NCBI GenBank assembly: GCA_934045905.1
Contig: OW203763.1
Location: 45,161,941-45,225,940, forward strand
Reading direction: 5' to 3'
DNA: 64,000 nucleotides
Source: Leuctra nigra
Lineage: Eukaryota > Arthropoda > Insecta > Plecoptera > Leuctridae
Part shown: positions 13,101 to 24,437 of the stretch, piece by piece
How the letters are laid out: every line of letters starts with the position of its first letter
How positions within the stretch are numbered: position 1 is the stretch's first letter
Position numbers and translations under genes: made by a program
Notes under the pieces: model-generated
Database searches by the model: none
Told to the model about the DNA's origin: nothing
What the model saw: only the letters and a program-made list of their open reading frames with translations

Positions 13101-15383
13101 CGTGTAGACTCGCTGTCGGCTCGTGTAGACTCGTGTAGACTCGCTGTCGGCTCGTGTAGGCTCGCTGTCGGCTCGTGTAGACTCGCTGTCGGCTCGTGTA
13201 GACTCGCTGTCGGCTCGTGTAGACTCGCTGTCGGCTCGTGTAGGCTCGCTGTCGGCTCGTGTAGGCTCGCTGTCGGCTCGTGTAGGCTCGCTGTCGGCTC
13301 GTGTAGGCTCGCTGTCGGCTCGTGTAGGCTCGCTGTCGGCTCGTGTAGGCTCGCTGTCGGCTCGTGTAGGCTCGCTGTCGGCTCGTGTAGGCTCGCTGTC
13401 GGCTCGTGTAGGCTCGCTGTCGGCTCGTGTAGACTCGCTGTCGGCTCGTGTAGACTCGCTGTCGGCTCGTGTAGACTCGCTGTCGGCTCGTGTAGGCTCG
13501 CTGTCGGCTCGTGTAGGCTCGCTGTCGGCTCGTGTAGGCTCGCTGTCGGCTCGTGTAGGCTCGCTGTCGGCTCGTGTAGACTCGCTGTCGGCTCGTGTAG
13601 ACTCGCTGTCGGCTCGTGTAGGCTCGCTGTCGGCTCGTGTAGGCTCGCTGTCGGCTCGTGTAGGCTCGCTGTCGGCTCGTGTAGGCTCGCTGTCGGCTCG
13701 TGTAGACTCGCTGTCGGCTCGTGTAGGCTCGCTGTCGGCTCGTGTAGACTCGCTGTCGGCTCGTGTAGGCTCGCTGTCGGCTCGTGTAGGCTCGCTGTCG
13801 GCTCGTGTAGACTCGCTGTCGGCTCGTGTAGGCTCGCTGTCGGCTCGTGTAGGCTCGCTGTCGGCTCGTGTAGGCTCGCTGTCGGCTCGTGTAGACTCGC
13901 TGTCGGCTCGTGTAGACTCGTGTAGACTCGCTGTCGGCTCGTGTAGACTCGCTGTCGGCTCGTGTAGGCTCGCTGTCGGCTCGTGTAGACTCGCTGTCGG
14001 CTCGTGTAGACTCGCTGTCGGCTCGTGTAGACTCGCTGTCGGCTCGTGTAGGCTCGCTGTCGGCTCGTGTAGGCTCGCTGTCGGCTCGTGTAGGCTCGCT
14101 GTCGGCTCGTGTAGGCTCGCTGTCGGCTCGTGTAGGCTCGCTGTCGGCTCGTGTAGGCTCGCTGTCGGCTCGTGTAGGCTCGCTGTCGGCTCGTGTAGAC
14201 TCGCTGTCGGCTCGTGTAGACTCGCTGTCGGCTCGTGTAGGCTCGCTGTCGGCTCGTGTAGACTCGCTGTCGGCTCGTGTAGACTCGCTGTCGGCTCGTG
14301 TAGACTCGCTGTCGGCTCGTGTAGGCTCGCTGTCGGCTCGTGTAGACTCGCTGTCGGCTCGTGTAGGCTCGCTGTCGGCTCGTGTAGACTCGCTGTCGGC
14401 TCGTGTAGGCTCGCTGTCGGCTCGTGTAGGCTCGCTGTCGGCTCGTGTAGACTCGTGTAGGCTCGTGTAGGCTCGCTGTCGGCTCGTGTAGACTCGCGTT
14501 CGGCTCGTGTAGACTCGCTGTCGGCTCGTGTAGGCTCGCTGTCGGCTCGTGTAGGCTCGCTGTCGGCTCGTGTAGACTCGCTGTCGGCTCGTGTAGACTC
14601 GCTGTCGGCTCGTGTAGACTCGCTGTCGGCTCGTGTAGGCTCGCTGTCGGCTCGTGTAGGCTCGCTGTCGGCTCGCTGTCGGCTCGTGTAGGCTCGTGTA
14701 GGCTCGCTGTCGGCTCGTGTAGACTCGCTGTCGGCTCGTGTAGGCTCGCTGTCGGCTCGTGTAGGCTCGCTGTCGGCTCGTGTAGACTCGCTGTCGGCTC
14801 GTGTAGGCTCGCTGTCGGCTCGTGTAGGCTCGCTGTCGGCTCGTGTAGGCTCGCTGTCGGCTCGTGTAGACTCGCTGTCGGCTCGTGTAGACTCGCTGTC
14901 GGCTCGTGTAGGCTCGCTGTCGGCTCGTGTAGGCTCGCTGTCGGCTCGTGTAGACTCGCTGTCGGCTCGTGTAGGCTCGCTGTCGGCTCGTGTAGACTCG
15001 CTGTCGGCTCGTGTAGACTCGCTGTCGGCTCGCGTAGACTCGCTGTCGGCTCGTGTAGACTCGCTGTCGGCTCGTGTAGACTCGCTGTCGGCTCGTGTAG
15101 GCTCGTGTAGACTCGCTGTCGGCTCGTGTAGACTCGCTGTCGGCTCGTGTAGACTCGCTGTCGGCTCGCGTAGACTCGCTGTCGGCTCGTGTAGACTCGC
15201 TGTCGGCTCGTGTAGGCTCGTGTAGACTCGCTGTCGGCTCGTGTAGACTCGCTGTCGGCTCGTGTAGACTCGCTGTCGGCTCGCGTAGACTCGCTGTCGG
15301 CTCGTGTAGACTCGCTGTCGGCTCGTGTAGACTCGCTGTCGGCTCGTGTAGACTCGTGTAGACTCGTGTAGGCTCGCTGGATT
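7200..15383 (-). repeat. 21-bp coding minisatellite (about 390 units) inside ORF1 of element B
   Basis: The unit on the plus strand is TCGCTGTCGGCTCGTGTAG followed by GC or AC. It can be seen as an 11-bp and a 10-bp half (CTCGCTGTCGG and CTCGTGTAGR). Extra 10-bp halves are scattered through the array and shift phase. On the minus strand all three frames are free of stops, reading as the heptads EPTASLH, (E)(P/S)TRADS and RQR(A/V)YTS. Two overlapping frames therefore stay open for nearly 2800 codons each. On the plus strand TAG closes one frame in every unit. The array starts about 20 codons after the end of the macro domain and stops just before the esterase, so it occupies the interdomain linker. 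The encoded peptide would be hydrophilic and Ser/Thr/Arg rich. Confidence 0.95.
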
Positions 15384-15420
15384 TCCCTGCCCTCACGTTC
15401 TCTGGCTTCCACTTGCAAAC

Positions 15421-15840
15421 AGTGATGTTAATCTCAGTGTCTTTGAATATGTTAAAAATGAGTCTTCTCACTGGTCCCCATTTGAGTCTATCAAGGCCAC
15501 AGCCTATTTTAGGCATTGCAATGCTGGTAATGTTTTGCGACAGACATAGAGATTAAAGTTCAGTTAGGCACTTATACATTGACTTCATAGACGGTTTATC
15601 TTTTTTGGTGCGATTTTTTGTAATGAGGTAGAAGATACTTCTCTCCTCCATTTTTATTGAGGCAACTTCACCAGTCTTCTTTCCTTGAGTCATGATTTCT
15701 TCACTGTGACCAAATTTATCAGCAAATTGCTTCGCGATACCTCCCGACATCAAATTGTCCCTGGCAATACAATTTACAAGTGAAACATTGGTGCCTATCT
15801 TGAAGAGGTCCATGGATACTTCGTGTAACTTGAAATTGTC
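15421..15840 (-). pseudogene. Macro domain (ADP-ribose-binding, OARD1-like) within CR1-like element B
   Basis: The frame reads through GECNDNFKLHEVSMDL, then NVSLVNCIARDNLMSGGIAKQF (the glycine-rich ADP-ribose loop), KFG, GEVA, RSIFYLITKNR and KPSMKSM. After a TAA (15555-15553) it continues in the same frame with ITSIAMPKIGCGLDRLKW and a final NITV strand. Order and spacing match short macro domains of the OARD1 type, which hydrolyse ADP-ribose esters and O-acetyl-ADP-ribose. The segment is in the same frame as the PHD ORF just upstream, separated from it only by a TAA at 15879-15877. It reads directly into the minisatellite. So it appears to be part of one long ORF1, with two nonsense codons. 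A macro domain in a LINE ORF1 is unusual as far as I know. Confidence 0.82.
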
Positions 15841-15876
15841 ATTACACTCACCGATATTTAAATTCTGATTAGAAGA

Positions 15877-16449
15877 TTATTGACTTGATTTCGGACTTGA
15901 AGGTATAATTTCAGGTGTTGAACTAGATGTAGCTACATGTTGAGTATTGACATTAATTTGTAATTCAGATATTAAATTTATTTGTTCAGTCATTAGGTGC
16001 AGTTTTTTCTCAAAATCACTTAGTGCAGAATTCATCACTTTCTCTTGCTCCGAATGATGCTTTACCCATTCTGCAGCCTTGAGCAGCATTTCGTGAGTTA
16101 GGGACCTCACGTCATCATTCATTTCCTCCCCTTTCATCCTCATGTCGTAGAAAGTGTTCTGCACTAGTTTTTCAATGCAGTCTAGTTTTATTAAAACATG
16201 AGAGGAATTCACAGACTCACCACAACCACACTTTTTGTCCGCACATAACCTACAAATCCACGAGGCTGCCTCTTCAACTTCCTTCAGGTCTAATTCTTTG
16301 ATAGATGCACATTTAAAATGATACCATCTATCACAACAATCACATAGAACACCATTTGCGACAATTTTGTTGCATTTTTTACAATGATCGTTATATTTAA
16401 TGTGATTAATGCTACTACTAGGTTGAGGTACCTCATCACCTACCGCCAT
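15877..16449 (-). CDS. CR1-like element B ORF1 N-terminus: PHD finger plus coiled-coil region
   Basis: A Cys4-His-Cys3 PHD finger is clear: HCKKCNK, VLCDCCDRWYHFKC and WICRLC supply all eight ligands in order. An alpha-helical, charged region follows (about 110 residues, ending PEIIPSSPKSSQ). PHD fingers of CR1 ORF1 proteins are presumed to bind histone tails or other proteins. The frame is open to 16530, but I prefer the ATG at 16449 (AAGATGG context). It lies after a repeated GAATGTTGTA stretch that looks like leader sequence. The frame ends at a TAA (15879-15877), after which the same frame carries the macro domain; the stop may be a lesion rather than the true end. What lies upstream (16531 onward) could be the 5' UTR. 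Confidence 0.85.
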   Translation of the reverse strand: MAVGDEVPQPSSSINHIKYNDHCKKCNKIVANGVLCDCCDRWYHFKCASIKELDLKEVEEAASWICRLCADKKCGCGESVNSSHVLIKLDCIEKLVQNTFYDMRMKGEEMNDDVRSLTHEMLLKAAEWVKHHSEQEKVMNSALSDFEKKLHLMTEQINLISELQINVNTQHVATSSSTPEIIPSSPKSSQ

Positions 16450-16530
16450 CTTGAGAATCTTCGAATGTTGTAGAATGTTGTAGAATGTTGTAACGAAGGT
16501 TTCAGAACATAACGGTTTTCGTGGTTCCAC

Positions 16531-18085
16531 GAGAATACATTTAAACCATTGCTATGATTGTCAAATCAACTAACAACAATAGTATCAAAGTAATTGTTGA
16601 ATTATAGTAGACAGAATAGAAAATTAGTAGTTACAATAGTGATCGAGTTCAGTGGAGTTTTTACCGCGATCGCTATAGAACGAGAGCAGCGGGCGGCGCT
16701 CTGCCGCGCGGTTTCACAAGTACCTTGACGCGCTAAATAATTCATTTCTCCCACATCCCTAAACACTCCAACTTGAAATTTTTACAGTAAGTAGATAACA
16801 TATCGGCAATTATATGGTACAAATTTAAAAATTATTAAAACATGAATTTGTGAGTAATGGAACTTTGAATTTTTCACTTTCATTTTTTTGAATGTTGTAG
16901 TTTAAGAAACATACTGTGTATACCATAGTAAAATAGAGCATAAAAAGAGCTTCAATTTGGTAAAAAAATAATCTTCGTACGATGTTTGGATCAAATTACG
17001 AGCTATGAAAGTGCGAGCGGAATGTTCAAAAAGTACAAAATCATGATATTTTGCAAGCTTGCACTTCGGAAGTGGTTGGCCTCAAGGTCAAACAAAAAAA
17101 CACGTGTCGACTATTTTTAGGTAGACAATATTCAAAAAAAAATATTAAAATCGCAGGAGGTCAGGTCAATTTTCGTCATTTTTTGGTTGTCCTGAGGCGG
17201 AATGACCCCTTTATGAAAATAGAGCTAAGAGCAGGCTGAAATGTCGGTAAAGTAATCTATGTGAGTCCCCGTGAGGCATCTGTTGGCGGATTTATGAACT
17301 AATATTGCTTTTCAAATAGCATTGGTTCATCAGCCAGTGCTACGGCAGGGAAGGGAGGAGAGGGGAGGGGGAAAGATCTAGTAGGTGGTGCACGGGATGC
17401 AACTGGTTCTGGCTAACATTATCTAGACGGCCCGACTCGGCGTGAGCGTGACATGACGTCAAATTGTGTTTCATGGACAACTACAATCTACCAAACTTTG
17501 TAAATTCGTTCCTTGAAAACTATTCACCTCACAACAAAAATAATACCACATCTGTCTTCAACAACATCTCAACTTTCATGAATTATTTATTATTCTAAAA
17601 TCTTAACTTCACTCCCTATTGGTAATACGAAAGAGTCCAGCGTTCGGCACACATGTCTTCATTGTATGTGCTGAGTTCGCGGCTGAAGGATGGGTCGCCT
17701 TTTACTTCCGCGAGTTGCTTAACATCGGAAGGACTTACATAGCAAACAGGCCTTTTAAAATTTGACTTGAAATTATTTCAATGTAATTGAAATTGATTTT
17801 TGATGGAATTATGTGTTTACACATTCTTAATATCGGACATGAGAGTGGTGACGCTCATTGTGCAATTGTCGCAGGCTGTTGTGATCATGAATATTGACTT
17901 CTGTATCAGAAGCCAAACCTGCTGACACTCAGGTGGCGTGTTTGTCACAGGAATCCGGTGGTTGCTCGAAGCAGGGGGTTAAAAGTCCATGATTGCTCAT
18001 TATCATGAACTCGAAATACCCCATCCTCCCCCTACATTTTGAGGTGACAGATATGAAATACATATTTTTAAATAAATAATTCCCC
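16531..18085. other. Stretch without recognisable genes
   Basis: The first 200 bases may be the 5' UTR of the CR1-like element (GC-rich patch at 16660-16730). The rest is AT-rich with small stray frames only. I see no coding motif, TIR pair or tandem array here. Confidence 0.5.
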
Positions 18086-18123
18086 CCGACGGCTGCGACC
18101 TTAGCGCGGTGGTGGGGTTTGTG
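18086..18123 (+). repeat. SINE-like repeat, 5' fragment
   Basis: A short piece with GCGCGGTGGTGGGGTTTGTG matches the 5' part of the longer copies at 23955 and 52807. It then departs into unrelated sequence. Confidence 0.5.
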
Positions 18124-19413
18124 TTTCCATCACGACTTCGCTTTCGGGTCATAACCTTTCTCAGCTGCAAATTTCACGACACTGCTGGGGAACTTGACCA
18201 GTTACATAGGTCATTGGACTTTGTATATGCCATAAACACATCACACGTTGTTTTCTCAGCAGGGTTTGGGTGTGCCATTTCATTTGTCACACGGTTTATT
18301 AGCACCATGGGGTCACAATGGGATGATGTGAGGCAAAGACCAGCTTTGCGCGGTCAGGGATACCTTATTCCTTATATTATACTTGTCACTTATAGTTCTT
18401 TGTAACTTATACCTTTCAGTACCTTATATTTGTTACCAAATTTGCTTTTATTTAATACATAAATAAATGCGTATATCTTGGTTTTAATGAATTATATTTG
18501 GAAGCTAAAGAAAATTACAAAAATATACTAAAAAGTACAACCAAAATGCTAAGTATTTAGATAAACCTACCTTCTTTTCAGTGAATGATCCACTGATTGA
18601 GTAGTTACGAGACAAGATGCCTCAATCTTGTTTACTTCGCTTAGAGACAGGCAATGTTTCAATAGTTTCATCTCTTTTAAATACATTGAAAGAAAGGTAT
18701 CTAAAATAATAAAATACTTGTACCTAGTTTCGACTATAATAAGGATATAAAATTAAGAAAGATAATAACTGTTATGAAATAACGATGCCATTGGGCTTGA
18801 TGTAACTCCTCATTCCACACAAGTAGTGTACATAGTCTGATTACTCCTACTGCTCGACTGCGAGTGGCCGACAAGATACTATTTATTGTAGCTTGCGCAC
18901 CACATCCTGTTGGCCAGGCACAGCCTTCTAGATCAAAATAGTTCAGGTGTCAGTACTAGCTGTCAACTTCACATCCCCTTTATGGGTGGCAAGCATGATT
19001 ATGCGACATGAAATATTAACAACAAATTCAACAGTATAGAACTGACAATTGAATAGCAAATACAACTTAGTATGTGAATTACAGAAGACAAATAATACAT
19101 GTAAGACTACAAAACGTTATCCATCATCATCAAATCTCTTCGGACTTCGCATTACTCTGCCCACTCTGGAACAGTTTGCTCCGGGTGGTGTCGCTGGCTC
19201 GTCCGATGCTGCCGGACCAGGCTCACCGGATTTCGGTGATGGTTGTGAACATTGAAAACATATTTACTATATCGATTAGTTCTGAATTAAGATATCTCCA
19301 GGACTTATACATATTTTACTAACTAACAATCTAGTCATTATACATATTATTATATATACGTATATTATCACTACAAGTTAAATGTTTTGATATAATATAA
19401 TGAATTCGGCGCA

Positions 19414-19475
19414 ACATAACCTCGTCGTTGACGCGCCGTTAAACCATAATAATCTAATCTAATCTAATCTAATCG
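19414..19475 (+). repeat. SINE-like repeat, 3' tail with (TCTAA)n
   Basis: The tail AACCTCGTCGTTGACGCGCC followed by GTTAAACC ends in four to five TCTAA units. The same tail closes the repeats at 24354 and 53176. The 19130-19255 segment may be a diverged body of the same copy. A LINE-type 3' tail with a short microsatellite is typical of non-LTR-mobilised sequences. Confidence 0.6.
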
Positions 19476-19817
19476 ATTGAGATTCGCCGGAAGATTTCAA
19501 GGACGACTCGTGCACCAAAGTTAAAATGGCAGATGGCGTCCCTCACTCCGGCGAATCGTTCGCATTTTGAGTCTTTCCGTAGAGACATTTTGCTAACATT
19601 TATTTCGTTGATGTTAATGTGATGTTGTGATTGATGTGTTCCTCTCGTAGATTGGTTTTATTTTTCTAACTGTTTCTTAAGGCAGGCCAACTTTGTGTTT
19701 ATAAGTTTGATGTCGAGTGCTGATGATAAAGTGCTGTCCCCGGTAAACGAAGCAAGGCGTCATAGTCTATTGTCGTCTGCTGTACAACAGTGAATGAACC
19801 AACAAGTGTTGTGGGAG

Positions 19818-20327
19818 CAGTGGCGTAGGAACGTTTTCAAAGTTAGGGGGGGGGGGGGGGGGCAAGGAGGTCCCGCTAGAAAATAAATTCCCGTCAACAA
19901 GAAAATTAGCGGTTGAAATGGCGTAGAAATGCTATTTTTAATCGTTTTATTATGACTAGAATGATAGTGAAAATTTGTTTGTATTACTAAATGAAGTACT
20001 AGTAATGATGACTCCAATTCCATATAATAAAGTACTAAAAGTAATACTAACTATTATCATCCCGACCCGATAACTATTATTATTATTAACTATTAACTCG
20101 GTTCATGGGCCGGGCAGGCCGGAAATGTTTTTGAATTTCAATATGAATTTAATGCATTTAAACACAAATATTGGTTGACTTGACAATTTAAATTCTTAAA
20201 TTAATACTATTTAAAAAGTATACCATTTATTTTTTGCCCCCCTTTGCCCCTCTTCCCTGAAAGTTGGGTGGGGGGGGGGGCATTGTACCCCTTGCCCCCC
20301 CCCCCCCCCTCGGTTCCTACGCCACTG
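19818..20327. mobile_element. hAT-type MITE with perfect 8-bp TSD
   Basis: The ends are inverted: CAGTGGCGTAGGAAC at the left and GTTCCTACGCCACTG at the right. The flanks carry an exact 8-bp duplication, TGTGGGAG, at 19810-19817 and 20328-20335. Both features are standard for hAT elements. The 510-bp interior has no transposase; it carries a G run of about 18 near the left end and matching C runs near the right end. Confidence 0.93.
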
Positions 20328-20572
20328 TGTGGGAGGGGGAGGGAAAAAGGTAGACTTGTTAGGCTACTAGGTTGAAGAGATCATAAGGACATGGATACAA
20401 ATATCATAAAAATACTAATTGACTTAGATGAGGGTAATAAAGGAAGAAATATGAACAATGAACATACTGATGGAAAATAAAGTTTTAACTGAACCGCAAG
20501 ATTTATATATAATAGGATGTAAAATAAAAATTAACCATGTTCATGGAAAAGCGAAGGTCACACGCAATATAT

Positions 20573-21291
20573 CGTCGGCTTGGTACTTATTTGTCCTAAT
20601 CCACTTTTTGAAAATTTTGCGTTGGGTATTGGATATTGCTTATTGACACTCCTTTAATACAAACATAACAAAAAAATACAAATTTTCCAGAAATCCTAAA
20701 TTTCTGAGCTATTTGCTTATAGGTGGATTTTTTTTTAAAAGCATAAACATTTCTCAAATAAGGTACCTATTGATGTAGATTTAATTCCCCCCTCAAACTT
20801 AGTTCAAATATGATGGAAAATTGACATAAACTTTTGCCTATTTACACGGCGTTTTTTTTAAATTTTGAATTTTAAGAAACAAAAAAATTTTAAAAATTTA
20901 ATTTTGAAATTAAAAATTGTGTTTTTTTTTTCTTAAAATATAATAAAATGGTGTAACAATTATGATAAAAAGCTCAAATAGTTGAAATGTACCTCCATCT
21001 GCACAAAAACTACTTAAAAATTGGATATAGGACAATATGCGGAAAAAATATTCCGTTCCCGTGACTTTCTTTGTCCTATATCCAAACGGGGGTGCCATTT
21101 ATTGGGGTAATTAAGAGTACAGGGTGAAAAAATACTACTAGATATTATTCAAGACATCGATAAGAATGAGTGATATCTTTTTCTGTTACATAAATTAAGT
21201 AGTATGGCCGGGAGAATGAATTCAATCTTTAAACCTCATTATCTCCGACTAGCAAAAAGCGGATATAGGACAAACAAGTACCAAGCCGACG
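20573..21291. mobile_element. Non-autonomous transposon, TIR CGTCGGC..., 4-bp TSD (element S3)
   Basis: The left end CGTCGGCTTGGTACTTATTT is matched by an inverted right end that differs by one base over the first 20. ATAT flanks both ends (20569-20572, 21292-21295). A subterminal copy of the inner TIR motif (TTTGTCCTATATCCA) lies near 21071. It is 719 bp with no transposase. The ends are related to those of the large element at 28573-35437, which probably belongs to the same superfamily. Confidence 0.85.
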
Positions 21292-21390
21292 ATATTATAG
21301 ATATAAAAATTCACAGTTTGAATAGATACACACCAATTTCATAGCACAGCAAGAAAGATATTTACAACATGATAGGGACGAAGATGATAA

Positions 21391-21697
21391 TTAATTGTCT
21401 GACTCCTCTTCAGAGCGATACCTATTGTCTGGTTCGACTGCCCGATGAATGGGCCACACTTTCCACACATAATGGTTTAGTCTATAATTAGAAAGATTGA
21501 AGGGCATTGTCCAGTCATTCCAGATGTAAGTGAGAAATGGTTTCCAAATAGTGTAATTGTCGTCAATAAAAAATAACCCGATGTAAGCTGGCATGGTGAG
21601 ATCACAACGTTGTGCAAATTCAGGAGGGTCCACACGGACGTTCCAAACCTCCCACGTTTGTCCAAGTTTCGAATCGCAGTTCCAAAAACTTTCGTGT
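21391..21697 (-). CDS. Unrecognised short coding exon or fragment
   Basis: The minus frame reads HESFWNCDSKLGQ, then DPPEFAQRCDLTMPAYIGLF, and ends in an acidic tail (RSEEESDN) before a stop. It is rich in Trp and Tyr and looks like real protein, not random translation. A possible splice acceptor (TTTTCATAG) precedes it. I do not recognise the family, and no matching upstream exon was found. Confidence 0.3.
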
Positions 21698-21873
21698 GAC
21701 TATGAAAAGATTCAAATTGCGAAGTTTGAGTTCTAAATTTGCTTTTTGAGCTAGGCTCTAAATTCTAGCGCCGTTCCGAACTTCTGTGTTTTATCAGCCA
21801 ATCAGATTGCAGTATTACGTGACGTCATGCGCGCCATCAGCTGATTGTTGTCATTTTTTTCATCAAATCCAAA

Positions 21874-22053
21874 ATGGCACCCAAGAATCAGATGTGGACA
21901 TATGATTCCGAAGTTATTATGGTAGATTATTTGCAAGAAAATTCTCTACAATAGAACCCTAGACATCCCGAACACAAATTATATAAAAAGAGCGTACTGT
22001 TGGATACCTTGCGGGATATTTTAGGTCCGGAATTCTCTGGTAAACATCTTTGA
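21874..22053 (+). pseudogene. MADF/Myb-SANT-like DNA-binding domain fragment
   Basis: An ATG opens MAPKNQMWTYDSEVIMVDYL, followed by a TAG at 21952. The same frame continues NPRHPEHKLYKKSVLLDTLRDI and ends soon after at TGA or at a possible donor GTAAAC. The pattern (Trp at the start of helix 1, Y/F-K-x2-V-x-D before helix 3) fits the MADF/Myb-like domain common in Harbinger-type transposons and in expanded insect families. It is broken and no partner ORF is visible. Confidence 0.45.
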
Positions 22054-23954
22054 CCTAGGACCTTTTTCTCCAACTAGGACGGCCAGGTGTAGAGGCACTA
22101 GGTAGTACCATAATGTTCAAACGTTTATCCTGGCTCTAATGATTAAAATGTACCTACCTACCTACCTAACCAATATCTTCTACAATTATTTTGTTTTATA
22201 AACCATGCAGTGCATAGGCTCTAGGTAGCAGGTAGGTGTAGGTACCTCACGTATTCACACATATAGCTAGGTACCTACATCACACGCAAAATAAACTGAA
22301 AAGTGATGGACTTTTTATGTTGGGAATTCGGACCTACGTTTTCTTTATTTTGTTCTTGAATTGATTGGTTTGCGATTATTGATAAAATTGCTTGAAGTTT
22401 CGGAGTGTCTGAAAATAAAGTCTGTAAAAAATTATCTGTTAAATTATTTTGTAAATTGGACTCGGAAATGGAGATAACTAGATACGAACTTTCTTGTGTA
22501 TTTGCTTCAGAACCTTCACTGATGAAGATGTGGCACTGCAATGAAGTGAGGTTGGGAAAGTAAATCACAGATCACCGAGTAAATCACTCGATCTCGCTCT
22601 GGCAGTAGACGTAGCGCAGTCCGATGTTGTGCAGCGTCTCCTCTTCCAATTGCATATCATACCAACCATTAACACTTCAACTATAGCGTATTCACCATTC
22701 ACTTCTCTTGGATAGCACAGAGTTTTCCGTCAAAACTCGTTTTCTAAAATCAGTAATCAACAATTTCATTGATTGAGGGCACATAGAGTCTTCATCTGCA
22801 ATAGATATATTTTGTTTCTACTACGTTGCATATTATATTTTGATCAGTTCTCTGAACACCCAGAAACTGGTCAGTGGAGTTGTCAATAAATTGACAAGTC
22901 ACATTATGTGTTATGAACGGATCTCGTCTTGATCTCATCTTGTGTTTCTTGCGCTGACTCTTTGTTGCGCCCTGGAGCTTGCGCAACACTGGCGCGTGGA
23001 TGGCCTTGACCTGGGGGTCGTACGAGGGCGCGTCGAGGTCATCCCATGACTCGCCAGCCGAGATGAATGTGATAGCTGTGTGTTGTAAAACCTAGTGGCA
23101 GAAAAAGACACATCCCAAGTCCATATATCTCGTGGAATTATTTACAATGTGTGAAATACTAACGTAGATGATTGATTAAGGTTTCATTTATTAAAAATAG
23201 TACACAAATTCAAGTTACATTGTATTCGGTACATACTGAGTGTCGAACCGTTTATTAGCCAAATAATTTAGAAACAGTAAATAAGTCTGAGTGATGGCAA
23301 CTCACTAGGTTCTGGTTTTCCACTTGACTGAACCTACATGGTGTCTGAGACACTTCATAGAGAAAATAAATGCCCACTAACAACACATTGAACTAGCAAA
23401 AATAGCTTCTCACTAATGCATAGAATGTACCTTCTACTTACATAATAATAATCGAGTCAAATTTTCTAGTTGCATATATCATGATTTTTTAAACTAATGC
23501 GTTGGCATAGCGGTGTTTTTTTACGGGGCGATCTATGTAGCGAATGTAGCGATAAATTGCTAGAGATAAAATATAATAATATAATAATGTAATGTCTTTT
23601 ACAATACGTCTCACCCTCATATCCAAGACATCACTTTATGACGTTGATGAGTATACATTTCATTATATGAAACTATTTTGAAATCCAGTCAAGTTGTTAA
23701 TGAAAGAAATCATTTAATTACAAATGGCATTTGCCAACATTAATTTCAACTAGCTGTTTGTTCTTATCATTCGGTGCATTATTTGCGCGTCAGTTACACA
23801 ATCTGCCACCCGCGGTCGTGTCGCTGCGCAATGATGTCATTATGGTGGTGTCATCAGATTGTAGTTCATCCAGCCCCTTCCTCCCCCCCATTTCATTTAT
23901 AATTGAACAGAACTATCATTATGTTGACGCAACTTTTCGTTGCAAGAAACCGTA
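22054..23954. other. Stretch without recognisable genes
   Basis: Contains a short (TACC)n run near 22145-22166 and scattered small frames without family signatures. No TIR pairs or tandem arrays noticed. Confidence 0.4.
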
Positions 23955-24354
23955 GCACGGTGGTGGGGTTTGTGTTGGTCAATGATCCACTGCAGCTAGG
24001 CCAGCGAGCATATACTCATGTGTAAGGGCCACCCATGCCGGGCATGTCAAAGGTGAGGCCCAGACAAAGAGCAGCCAGGGTCAACCGACCCATGCCCTCC
24101 CTTGAATCTGCGACCCCTTCGGGCCGGCCGTCCTCCGAATCGGGTTCTACCGGCCCGCAACCTCCCGCCAACCGGTCGGTCCCTGTTCTAGCCTGACCTT
24201 CCCACCAGTGCTGGACTCACCCGGGCCGGGAACCCTAATGTCGACCCCTCACGAAGACCTTCCTAATATTCAACAAAGTTAAAAACAAAATCTTGATATA
24301 AGCAAAATAACCTCGCTGTCGACGCGCCGTTAAACAACACTAATCTAATATAAT
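23955..24354 (+). repeat. SINE-like interspersed repeat, copy 1
   Basis: The body shares many blocks with 52807-53176: CGGTGGTGGGGTTTGTGTTG, a GGCCCAGACAAAGAGCAGCC-like block, a GCCCTCCCT block, CCAGTGCTGGAC and the final tail ending CGACGCGCCGTTAAAC plus CTAAT repeats. Two dispersed, diverged copies in the same orientation with a LINE-like tail define an interspersed family. I do not see a convincing tRNA-type promoter, so calling it a SINE rather than a 5'-truncated LINE 3' end is a guess. Confidence 0.65.
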
Positions 24355-24437
24355 CGCAGACGAATGGCTGCTCGCGGGAGTGATTGCACTCGTGTTTAAG
24401 AACGCTATTCTTCCAGCGTGATCCGAAGCTGCATTGG

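Larger units (their letters stand above)
3137..16530 (-). mobile_element. Giant CR1-like non-LTR retrotransposon B with minisatellite-expanded ORF1
   Basis: One element can be followed on the minus strand from the PHD-finger ORF (16530) to its 3' end. There an AATAAA signal (minus strand, about 3160) is followed by (TAC)n at 3137-3151. Order: PHD finger, macro domain, 8.2 kb of 21-bp repeats, esterase, endonuclease, RT. PHD plus esterase in ORF1 is a known feature of CR1-like elements, which supports the clade. Without the repeats the element would be about 5.2 kb, a normal CR1 size. Four simple lesions are seen: TAA at 15879-15877, TAA at 15555-15553, one extra G in a G8 run near 7092-7099, and TGA at 4582-4580. 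The 5' boundary is not defined. The TSD was not identified. Confidence 0.82.

Noticed and set aside
19453..19475. Telomeric repeat
   Set aside because: The unit is TCTAA, not TTAGG/CCTAA, and is only a short tail of an interspersed repeat.
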